Positions 6,529 through 12,540 of a stretch of DNA of 12,540 nucleotides are shown here, in pieces; position 1 is the stretch's first letter; the number at the start of each line of letters is the position of its first letter. The stretch is from PALSA-607 sp036510735 (GTDB taxonomy: Bacteria > Actinomycetota > Actinomycetes > Acidothermales > Acidothermaceae): assembly GCA_036510735.1 (NCBI GenBank), contig DATCDK010000168.1, forward strand, positions 1 through 12,540, given 5' to 3'. Both the position numbers and the translations under genes were made by a program. The notes under the pieces were generated by a model. It ran no database searches. It saw only the letters and a list, made by a program, of their open reading frames with translations, and had not been told where the DNA came from.

Positions 6529-8760
6529 TCAGGTGGTGTCGAACCGGTCGAGGTTCATGACTTTGTCCCACGCGGCAATGAAGTCGCGGGCGAACTTGTC
6601 CTGCGCGTCGTCGCTCGCATAGACCTCAGCAACGGCCCGCAGCTCAGAGTTGGAGCCGAAGATGAGGTCAACGCGACTGCCCGTCCACTTCACAGCGCCG
6701 CTCGAGTCGCGTCCTTCGAAGGTCGCCGCGTCGGCTGACGTCGGCTTCCACGTAGTACCGAGATCGAGCAGATTCACGAAGAAGTCGTTGGTGAGCGACT
6801 CGGGCGCCGTCGTCAGCACGCCCAACGTCGACTTGTCGTAGTTCGCACCCAACACCCGCAGGCCGCCGATGAGGACGGTCAGTTCAGGTGCGCTGAGGTT
6901 GAGCAGGTTCGCGCGGTCGATCAGGAGATATTCAGCCGGCAGCCGGTGACCCTTTCCGAAGTAGTTCCGGAATCCATCTGCGGTCGGCTCGAGTGCGGCG
7001 AAGGATTCGACGTCCGTCTGCTCCTGCGAGGAGTCCGCGCGCCCCGGGGTGAAGGGAACCGAAACGTCGAAGCCCGCATTCTTAGCCGCCTGCTCGATAC
7101 CGACACTCCCACCGAGCACGATCAGGTCGGCGAGCGAGACGTACTTTCCGCCCGCGTTGAAGCTCTGCTGGATTCCCTCGAGCGTGCGCAGCACTATCGC
7201 CAGTTCACTGGGATTGTTGACGTCCCAACCACTCTGCGGCTCGAGTCGGATGCGCGCCCCGTTCGCGCCGCCGCGCTTGTCGCTCCCGCGGAACGTCGAG
7301 GCCGATGCCCAAGCCGTGGAAACGAGTTGGGAGACCAACAGCCCCGACGCGAGAAGCTGGCCCTTCAGCGCAGCAATCTCTTCGGCGCCGATGAGCTCGT
7401 GCGTGACGGCCGGAATCGGGTCCTGCCAGATCAGCGTCTCCTGCGGCACCAGCGGGCCGAGGTAGCGCTGGATCGGACCCATGTCGCGGTGGGTCAGCTT
7501 GTACCAAGCCCGCGCGAACGCGTCCGCGAATTGCTCCGGGTGCTCGAGAAAGCGCCGCGAGATCTGCTCGTAGATGGGGTCGACCCGAAACGCCAGGTCG
7601 GTCGTCAACATGGTGGGAGGGCGTACGAGCGAGCCGTCCTCGGGGTCAGGCACCGTGTTGACTCCGCCACCGTCCTTCGGCTGCCACTGACTCGCGCCGG
7701 CGGGACTCTTCGTGAGTTCCCACTCATAGCCGAACAGGATCTCGAAGTAGCTGTTGTCCCACCTCGTGGGCGTCGGCGTCCACGTGACCTCGAGCCCGCT
7801 GGTGATCGTGTCGCGGCCCTTGCCGCTTCCGAAGCTCTGCTTCCAGCCCAGGCCCTGCTCTTCGAGTGCGGCACGCTCGGGCTCGGGCCCGACGTACTGG
7901 TCAGGGTCCGCCGCACCGTGGGTCTTGCCGAAAGTGTGGCCCCCCGCGATCAGCGCGACGGTCTCCTCGTCGTTCATCGCCATGCGGAGGAACGTCTCGC
8001 GGATGTCGCGTGCGGAGGCGAGCGGGTCGGGGTTGGCGTTCGGGCCCTCCGGGTTGACGTAGATGAGCCCCATCTGGACGGCGGCAAGCGGGTTCTCGAG
8101 CTCGCGGTCACCGGTGTATCGGTCATCGCCGAGCCAGGTCTCCTCCGGTCCCCAGTACACCTCTTCGTCGGCCTCCCAGGCGTCCGAGCGACCGCCGGCG
8201 AAGCCAAAGGTCTTGAAGCCCATCGACTCGAGGGCGCAGTTGCCGGTGAAGACGATCAGGTCGGCCCAGGACAACGCGCGTCCGTACTTCTGCTTGACCG
8301 GCCAGAGCAACCGGCGGGCCTTGTCGAGGTTTCCGTTGTCGGGCCAGCTGTTCAGCGGCGCGAAACGCTGCATACCTGCGCCGGCACCACCGCGACCGTC
8401 GTGGATGCGGTATGTCCCCGCGCTGTGCCACGCCATCCGGATAAAGAACGGCCCGTAGTGGCCGAAGTCGGCCGGCCACCAGTCCTGCGACGTCCTCATC
8501 ACCTGCTCGATGTCGACCCGCACAGCGTCCAGGTCGACGGTCTTGAAGGCCGCGGCATAGTCGAAGTCGGGGTCCATCGGGTTGGCCGCAGCGGAATGCT
8601 GGCGAAGGACCTTCAGGTTGAGCTGGTTCGGCCACCAGTCGCGGTTGCTCCCACCCTCGACGGGGTACGCGCGGCGCTTTGACGCCACTGGGCACTGCCG
8701 GTCCGCATCCTCCGGCTCGTTCATTTCGCGGACGACGGCGTCAGGGTGTTGGTCAGACAT
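6529..8760 (-). CDS. katG: Catalase-peroxidase KatG
   Basis: A 743-residue bifunctional heme catalase-peroxidase that destroys hydrogen peroxide and organic peroxides in the cytoplasm; in mycobacteria this enzyme activates isoniazid. All key residues are present. The distal pocket has Arg108, Trp111 and His112 in RMAWHSAG. The crosslinked Trp-Tyr-Met adduct is represented by Trp111, Tyr234 (in IYVNPEGP) and Met260 (in FLRMAM). The proximal heme ligand is His275 in GGHTFGKTHGA, and Trp327 follows. Ser321, in ITSG, corresponds to Ser315 of the M. tuberculosis enzyme. The KLTHRDMGP segment with the mobile arginine is present. The length is typical and both peroxidase-like halves are complete. 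The start is ATG at 8760 with GGAAGG 7 bases upstream. It lies 30 bases after furA, the classical furA-katG arrangement, and is probably co-transcribed and repressed by FurA. Confidence 0.98.
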   Translation of the reverse strand: MSDQHPDAVVREMNEPEDADRQCPVASKRRAYPVEGGSNRDWWPNQLNLKVLRQHSAAANPMDPDFDYAAAFKTVDLDAVRVDIEQVMRTSQDWWPADFGHYGPFFIRMAWHSAGTYRIHDGRGGAGAGMQRFAPLNSWPDNGNLDKARRLLWPVKQKYGRALSWADLIVFTGNCALESMGFKTFGFAGGRSDAWEADEEVYWGPEETWLGDDRYTGDRELENPLAAVQMGLIYVNPEGPNANPDPLASARDIRETFLRMAMNDEETVALIAGGHTFGKTHGAADPDQYVGPEPERAALEEQGLGWKQSFGSGKGRDTITSGLEVTWTPTPTRWDNSYFEILFGYEWELTKSPAGASQWQPKDGGGVNTVPDPEDGSLVRPPTMLTTDLAFRVDPIYEQISRRFLEHPEQFADAFARAWYKLTHRDMGPIQRYLGPLVPQETLIWQDPIPAVTHELIGAEEIAALKGQLLASGLLVSQLVSTAWASASTFRGSDKRGGANGARIRLEPQSGWDVNNPSELAIVLRTLEGIQQSFNAGGKYVSLADLIVLGGSVGIEQAAKNAGFDVSVPFTPGRADSSQEQTDVESFAALEPTADGFRNYFGKGHRLPAEYLLIDRANLLNLSAPELTVLIGGLRVLGANYDKSTLGVLTTAPESLTNDFFVNLLDLGTTWKPTSADAATFEGRDSSGAVKWTGSRVDLIFGSNSELRAVAEVYASDDAQDKFARDFIAAWDKVMNLDRFDTT

Positions 8761-8790
8761 GGGAGATCCTTCCGAGATCAGTGGCGGTAG

Positions 8791-9261
8791 TCAGGGAGCT
8801 AGCTCGTCGTTGCTGCTGGCGCTGTCGTTGCTGCTGGCGTTGTCATTGCAGTTGGCACAGATTCCCCACCACGTCACCTCGGCTTGCTCGATGACGAACC
8901 CGTTCGCGTTGCTCGGCTCGAGACAGGGCGCGTGGCCGACTGCGCAGTCGATGTCACAGACAGCGCCGCACTGCCGGCAGACGGCGTGGTGGTGGTTGTC
9001 GGCGGTGCGCGTCTCGTAGCGCGCCGCCGAACCAGCCGGCTCGATGCGCCTGACGAGGCCGACCTCGGTGAACGTGTTGAGCACTTCATAGACCGCGGCC
9101 GTCGACAACGCACCGAGATGATCGCGGGCCGCGGTGGCGATCTCGTCCGCCGGTGCATGTGGCTGGCCGGCGACCGCCGACAGCACCGCGAGGCGGGCCG
9201 CGGTCACCCTCAGTCCGTAGTCACGCAGCACCGTCGTCGGGTCAGTGATCGGCTGGGGCAC
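8791..9261 (-). CDS. furA: Fur-family repressor FurA, redox/metal-responsive regulator of katG
   Basis: A 156-residue Fur-family repressor. Residues 1-82 form the winged-helix DNA-binding domain, including RVTAARLAVL and the recognition-helix region STAAVYEVLNTF. The rest is the metal-binding and dimerisation domain: HHH at 90-92, CRQC (Cys95, Cys98) and CANC (Cys135, Cys138), the pairs expected to hold structural zinc. In mycobacteria and streptomycetes FurA-type proteins repress the furA-katG operon and release it on oxidation. The start is GTG at 9261. No Shine-Dalgarno sequence precedes it, and the promoter at 9269-9297 would start transcription at or next to this GTG, so a leaderless mRNA is likely. 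After Cys138 the protein ends in an unusual tail built from a 6-residue Asn/Asp/Ala/Ser repeat. katG follows 30 bases downstream. Confidence 0.96.
   Translation of the reverse strand: MPQPITDPTTVLRDYGLRVTAARLAVLSAVAGQPHAPADEIATAARDHLGALSTAAVYEVLNTFTEVGLVRRIEPAGSAARYETRTADNHHHAVCRQCGAVCDIDCAVGHAPCLEPSNANGFVIEQAEVTWWGICANCNDNASSNDSASSNDELAP
8807..8851 (-). repeat. 18-base tandem repeat in the 3' end of furA
   Basis: Two adjacent 18-base units (8807-8824 and 8825-8842) differ at one base, and a partial third copy follows to about 8851. Read on the minus strand they stay in frame and give a hexapeptide repeat (N-A-S-S-N-D, then S-A-S-S-N-D) right after the last zinc-ligand cysteine of FurA. The unit length, a multiple of three, preserves the frame, so copy number could vary without breaking the gene. 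Confidence 0.85.
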
Positions 9262-9268
9262 ATGGCCT

Positions 9269-9297
9269 AGCTAAGCCACTGATCTGGAATGAGTCAA
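9269..9297 (-). promoter_or_regulatory. furA-katG promoter, predicted to give leaderless furA mRNA
   Basis: On the minus strand TTGACT occupies 9297-9292 and TTAGCT occupies 9274-9269, separated by 17 bases. An overlapping TAGCTA at 9273-9268 has 18-base spacing. Starting 7 bases past the -10 puts transcription at about 9262-9261, that is at the furA GTG itself. This matches the leaderless furA transcript known in mycobacteria, but here it is deduced from spacing only. Confidence 0.65.
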
Positions 9298-9315
9298 GTC
9301 TCGGAGTGATTCCAG
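9284..9315. promoter_or_regulatory. Inverted repeat overlapping the furA -35 box, candidate FurA operator
   Basis: The arms CTGGAAT (9284-9290) and ATTCCAG (9309-9315) are perfect inverted repeats, with further partial symmetry just inside them, and the -35 hexamer lies between the arms. Mycobacterial FurA binds an AT-richer stretch at the -35 region of its own promoter, so this is the obvious operator candidate. The 18-base gap between arms is long for one dimer, so only one half may matter. Confidence 0.5.
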
Positions 9316-9349
9316 TCCAGAGTCGGCCGTCCCGCGAGTGACGCGGCAG

Positions 9350-11035
9350 CTATTTGTGGGCGAGGGCTGCTAGGAGCCAGGCACCGTGCGGGATCCACTG
9401 CTCGGTCCAGCGCCACGACTGCGACGGATCGGTTTCTTCGGCCTGCTTGAAGTCGATGTCGTCTTCGTCGAACTCGCCGGCGGTGATGCCGTTGCAGACA
9501 CCGCCGGGTGCATTCCACTTGTCGAGGTCGTAGCGCGGGTTGCTGTGCCCGTGGCCCTGCATCATGCACGTATCGAACGGATTGAGGCCGAAGATCCAGT
9601 CGAGCGCGGCTTCGGCATAGCGCCACAGCGCGGCGCTGAATTCAGCGTCGTCCGCGAAGACATGTGAACCCCATCGGGCAGCGCACGCCAGTGATCCCAG
9701 TCGCGCGTTCTCGCCTTGCCACCAGTAGCCGCTCTCGTTCTTGTGCGCCATGAAGAACTGGACGCGATCCTGCACTCCAGGCACAAGTACGTACTGTCGC
9801 GGATAGCCGAACGGATTGCCGTCGCCGATCGCACTGACCTCGAGCTCGTGCGCCAAGCCGCGGCGAACCGCCAGCCGAGCGGCGTCCAACTGCGAGGTCG
9901 CACCCGTCGCTGCGAATACCTCGACGTAGCGCAGCAATACCGCGTACGGCATGCCCGCCTCGGCGGCGTGAACATAGCTGCGGGTCTTCGCGTCATCCAT
10001 CCAGAACCAGCCATCGGCGTGCTGCCGGTCGACGAGCTTCGCGGCCCGCAGGTGCGCGGCGTCCCCGTATGTCGAGTTACCGGTGACAGCGAAGAGTTCA
10101 ACCGCCGCCAGGAGCGCACAGTAGTCGTCGATCATGTTCTCGGTGCCGTCATCGAGGTACTCGGTGTTGTACACCTCGAGGTGCGCAAAGCCTTGTTCGG
10201 CCGCTTCGAGATAGCGCGAGCGAGTGAAGTCGCCGTCGCGGGGCAACGTGCTGGCCCGAGCAAGCGCCGCAATTGTGCTGCCACCACCTTGCCGGTAGCC
10301 CGACTGATAAGTGTTGAAGCGGTGCCCCTCCTGGGTCGCGTAGCTGCAGATCATCCGCTCGCCGACGTCCTTGCTCCATCGATCGAACACCGTCATGTAG
10401 AAGTAGCCAGCCGGATGCTGCATGCGCACCAAGAAGTCGACGCCGTGCAGGGCTTCGTCAACCAGGCGATCGTCCATCCAAAGGTCAGTCTCGTTCAGTC
10501 GCGCGCGCGCCTCGATCAGGTTCCACGCGACCTGCGGTATCTGCTGAGGGTTCAGGAAGTTCGCGTACGACAGATGCGAGAGGTACTTCGAGGTGTCGCC
10601 TGAGGCGTCATACCAACCACCATGAACGTCGAGCCGATCAGTGCTGTCGATCACCGGACAAAAGCTGTCGGCGATGTCAAAGACGCCGGTGCAGCGGACC
10701 GACTTGAGGTAGTGCACAAGGTCGGACACCACCTGGCCGTCAAGAATGTTCGCGGCGATGGTGAAAGTTGCGCTCACCAGTGGTGGAACGGCAGCGTCGA
10801 GCGACAGGAAATAGCGGCCCGGCTCCTGCGCTGCCGAGAAGTCGGCCTCCCAGTAGCGCCAGTCACGCCACTTCATGACGCCGCCGCGGCTCCGCAACTC
10901 GCCCGTCAGCACCGGGTCGGTGGCGCCGACACGGTAAATGCTGAAACGCCCGCCACTGAATGCGGCGTCCGTTTGCAGCAACGCGAGCTTCGCGTCGTCC
11001 GCCGAGTAGCCGACGTGGTTGTGCAAGAATTTCAC
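9350..11035 (-). CDS. Glycoside hydrolase family 9 enzyme, probably cytoplasmic (endoglucanase- or exo-glucosaminidase-like)
   Basis: A 561-residue GH9 enzyme, an inverting beta-glycosidase family that includes endoglucanases and intracellular exo-beta-D-glucosaminidases. Residues about 3-95 look like the Ig-like domain found at the N-terminus of many GH9 enzymes (NHVGYS, then PGRYFL near 72-77). The (alpha/alpha)6 catalytic domain follows. GGWYDASGD (139-147) carries the catalytic-base aspartates, with one residue more than the common DAGD. GLNPFD (483-488) is conserved. Glu545 in WTEQWIPHGAWL sits where the catalytic acid is expected. There is no signal peptide: the protein begins directly with the Ig-like strand, so it should act inside the cell on imported oligosaccharides. 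The SKYLSHLSYANFLNPQQ pattern recalls, from memory, the Vibrio/Photobacterium glucosaminidase branch, which is an inference. The start is GTG at 11035 with GGAGG 4 bases upstream. No sugar transporter lies in the window. Confidence 0.87.
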   Translation of the reverse strand: MKFLHNHVGYSADDAKLALLQTDAAFSGGRFSIYRVGATDPVLTGELRSRGGVMKWRDWRYWEADFSAAQEPGRYFLSLDAAVPPLVSATFTIAANILDGQVVSDLVHYLKSVRCTGVFDIADSFCPVIDSTDRLDVHGGWYDASGDTSKYLSHLSYANFLNPQQIPQVAWNLIEARARLNETDLWMDDRLVDEALHGVDFLVRMQHPAGYFYMTVFDRWSKDVGERMICSYATQEGHRFNTYQSGYRQGGGSTIAALARASTLPRDGDFTRSRYLEAAEQGFAHLEVYNTEYLDDGTENMIDDYCALLAAVELFAVTGNSTYGDAAHLRAAKLVDRQHADGWFWMDDAKTRSYVHAAEAGMPYAVLLRYVEVFAATGATSQLDAARLAVRRGLAHELEVSAIGDGNPFGYPRQYVLVPGVQDRVQFFMAHKNESGYWWQGENARLGSLACAARWGSHVFADDAEFSAALWRYAEAALDWIFGLNPFDTCMMQGHGHSNPRYDLDKWNAPGGVCNGITAGEFDEDDIDFKQAEETDPSQSWRWTEQWIPHGAWLLAALAHK

Positions 11036-11090
11036 GTGTCCTCCGCACCTTTCGTGTCATCGGCCATCATGCACGTACGGGCGGACAGCG

Positions 11091-11100
11091 CCGTTAACGG
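11091..11100. promoter_or_regulatory. GTTAAC-core palindrome between GH9 and the ACT-domain gene
   Basis: CCGTTAACGG is a perfect 10-base palindrome in the 159-base divergent gap, and it shares its six central bases with the palindrome at 1080-1089. No convincing promoter hexamers were found around it. It could be a regulator site or chance. Confidence 0.2.
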
Positions 11101-11194
11101 ACGGCCGCGAAATAGGAATGTCATCTTCGCGCAGCGGCGGCGACACAATCCGGCGCAACGATAGACGGGTGCGCTCGGCGACGGGAGCGATGTC

Positions 11195-11899
11195 ATGTTG
11201 TATCTGCTGCGGGTGAGCGTTCCCGATCGGCCTGGCGCCCTCGGTGCGCTGGCGAGCGCGATCGGCGAGGCCGGCGGTGACATCACTGCGGTGGACGTCG
11301 TGGAGCGGGGTCTGTCGGTCGCGGTTGACGACGTGCTCGTCGAAACTCCGGACGCCACGTCCGCCGACACGATTCTTGCCAAGGTCAGCGCCCTGCCCGC
11401 AGTCGAGATCGAAGCCTGGCAACCGTTCACCGAAGGCGATCAGCTCAGAGACGGGCTGGACATCGTCGACGGGCTGGGATCCACGGCATCGAGGGCGCTG
11501 GCCGCCATCACCCGGATCGCGCCAGCCGTGTTGCGCGCTCGGTGGGTGGTCATCCTCGACCAGGTCAATAGCGGTGTCGCCATCACCCAGGCAAGTGCCG
11601 GCGCGCCCTGGGTTCGCTGGTCGGCGCTGCCGTGGCTTCCATTACCGAGCGCAGGCATTGTCGAGGCCGACCCGGCCTGGCTTCCCCACGATTGGGGCGG
11701 TGACCCGCATCTCGCTGCCGCACCCGTCGGCGGCTCCCAGATGGCACTGCTCGCCGTCCGGCCTACCGGGCCGCGGTTTCGACCAACCGAGATCGCGAAA
11801 CTGGCGAACCTGGCGGCGATCGCGGCGCTCGCCGCGCACTCGACGCATCGTTTCGGTATCGCCGACTCGAGCCGGAGTCAGGCCACCGCTCGCGGGTGA
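11195..11899 (+). CDS. ACT-domain protein, possible small-molecule sensor
   Basis: A 234-residue soluble protein. Residues 2 to about 72 form an ACT domain: a first strand (LYLLRVSVPDRPGALGAL) with the ligand-loop DRPGALG, helix ASAIGEAGGDI, then strands ending near VEIEAWQPF. ACT domains bind amino acids or similar small molecules and usually regulate a partner enzyme. The C-terminal part (about 85-225) has alternating strands and helices resembling a GAF-like fold, an assignment that is only suggestive. No catalytic or DNA-binding motif is seen. The start is ATG at 11195, with GGGAG at 11183-11187 spaced 7 bases. It is divergent from the GH9 gene and converges on the response regulator gene with 8 bases between, so neither neighbour is an operon partner. 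The ligand is unknown. Confidence 0.78.
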   Translation: MLYLLRVSVPDRPGALGALASAIGEAGGDITAVDVVERGLSVAVDDVLVETPDATSADTILAKVSALPAVEIEAWQPFTEGDQLRDGLDIVDGLGSTASRALAAITRIAPAVLRARWVVILDQVNSGVAITQASAGAPWVRWSALPWLPLPSAGIVEADPAWLPHDWGGDPHLAAAPVGGSQMALLAVRPTGPRFRPTEIAKLANLAAIAALAAHSTHRFGIADSSRSQATARG

Positions 11900-11907
11900 C
11901 GCGCACC

Positions 11908-12540
11908 TCAGGGCTGGAAGCGGTAGCCCATTCCGGGCTCGGTCATCAGGTAGCGCGGCCGCGCAGGGTCGGGCTCGAGCTTGCGCCGCAGTTGGTTCAT
12001 GAACTGGCGCAGATAGTGGCTCTGGTCGCCGATGTCGGCGCGATCGATCGACCGCAACATCTCGCGCTGAGTGACGAGTCGCCCAGGGTTCCTGATCAAG
12101 ACCTCGAGCAGCTGCCACTCCGTCGGCGTCAACCGGATGTCCGGCGGACTGCTGTTCGCGACCCGCGCGCTTATCCGGCGTCCGGGTAGCTCGATCTTGA
12201 CGTCGCCGATAACGGCGCGCACCTCCTCGCTGCCCGTGGGCGCGCGACGGGTCACCGCTCGCAACCGCGCGAGTAACTCGTCGACGTTGAACGGCTTCGT
12301 GACGTAGTCGTCGGCACCGGCGTCGAGTGCGTCGACTTTCGAAACGCCCTGGCTGCGACCCGACAACACAACGATCGGGACCTTGCTCCAGCCGCGCAGC
12401 CCGCGGATGACATCGAGACCATCGAGATCTGGCAACCCGAGATCAAGCACCACGATGTCGGGCGATGATGCCGCGGCCGCCGCGAGAGCCTGCTTGCCGC
12501 TTGTCGCGACCACGACGTCGTACGACCGCGCTCTGAGCGT
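11908..12540 (-). CDS. kdpE: KdpE-like response regulator (OmpR/PhoB family), 5' end cut by window edge
   Basis: Partial: 210 residues are visible and the frame is open to the right edge, so the start lies outside. The receiver domain shows the phospho-acceptor Asp in VVLDLGLPDLDG and the conserved Lys in VTKPF. The missing part includes the first acidic pair. The DNA-binding winged helix at the C-terminus (LTPTEWQLLEVLIRNPGRLVTQREML, then SHYLRQFMNQLRRKLE, DPARPRYLMTEPGMGYRF) is typical of KdpE, which with the sensor kinase KdpD activates the KdpFABC potassium pump under potassium limitation or osmotic upshift. No kdpD or kdpFABC gene is in the window, although they may lie just beyond. Another KdpE paralogue with a different target is possible. 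It converges on the ACT-domain gene. Confidence 0.88.
   Translation of the reverse strand, partial: TLRARSYDVVVATSGKQALAAAAASSPDIVVLDLGLPDLDGLDVIRGLRGWSKVPIVVLSGRSQGVSKVDALDAGADDYVTKPFNVDELLARLRAVTRRAPTGSEEVRAVIGDVKIELPGRRISARVANSSPPDIRLTPTEWQLLEVLIRNPGRLVTQREMLRSIDRADIGDQSHYLRQFMNQLRRKLEPDPARPRYLMTEPGMGYRFQP

Noticed and set aside
6946..8682. Long open frame antisense to katG (578 aa)
   Set aside because: It is a shadow of the high-GC codon bias of katG, with no recognisable domain, while katG on the other strand is unambiguous.
9716..10603. Open frame antisense to the GH9 gene (295 aa)
   Set aside because: It lies fully inside a well-supported GH9 coding region on the opposite strand and has a composition typical of antisense high-GC frames.
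11885..11910. Small hairpin (ggtg...cacc) between the ACT and response regulator genes, considered as a bidirectional terminator
   Set aside because: The stem is only 4-5 bases with no T-tract, so it is too weak to support.
11244..12002. Arg/Ser-rich open frame overlapping the ACT-domain gene and the response regulator
   Set aside because: It is frame-shifted within the ACT gene, with composition unlike a real protein, and runs across a convergent gene junction.

Overview
The window is 12.5 kb of high-GC, gene-dense DNA with frequent GTG and TTG starts. It is almost certainly chromosomal DNA of an actinomycete (Actinomycetota). The supporting signs are a PAC2-family (proteasome-assembly-chaperone-like) gene, a furA-katG pair whose promoter geometry implies a leaderless furA mRNA, and a c-di-AMP riboswitch ahead of a secreted NlpC/P60 cell-wall hydrolase. 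No tRNA, rRNA, CRISPR array, insertion sequence, prophage or clear sign of recent transfer is visible. The species cannot be named from this sequence.

Layout, left to right: uppP (undecaprenyl-diphosphate phosphatase, minus) ends in a strong hairpin and is divergent from a PAC2-family gene (plus). PAC2 converges, with 4 bases between, on an orphan D12-class adenine DNA methyltransferase (minus). Divergent from the methylase is a polytopic permease with a C-terminal YHS metal-binding domain (plus). A 251-base gap then holds a good sigma-70-type promoter and a c-di-AMP riboswitch leading into an NlpC/P60 endopeptidase (plus). The endopeptidase converges on the last gene of an apparent minus-strand unit, which in transcription order is furA, katG, and a small histidine-rich membrane protein.

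Further right are a glycoside hydrolase family 9 enzyme without a signal peptide (minus), a divergently transcribed ACT-domain protein (plus), and the C-terminal part of a KdpE-like response regulator (minus) that runs off the right edge.

Functionally the window is a set of short independent units. Two concern the cell envelope: lipid-carrier recycling by UppP, and peptidoglycan cleavage under c-di-AMP control. One is a peroxide/iron stress unit (FurA repressing KatG). One handles metals or stress (the YHS permease). One is probably intracellular oligosaccharide breakdown (GH9). c-di-AMP riboswitches and KdpE are both tied to potassium and turgor physiology in other bacteria, but nothing here links the two directly.

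I found no convincing new multi-gene defence or mobile system. The points most worth a second look are the GH9 active-site variant with no export signal, the His-rich membrane protein attached to furA-katG, the tandem-repeat tail on FurA, the twofold Cys-Ser pattern in the permease fused to YHS, and a dyad over the furA promoter.
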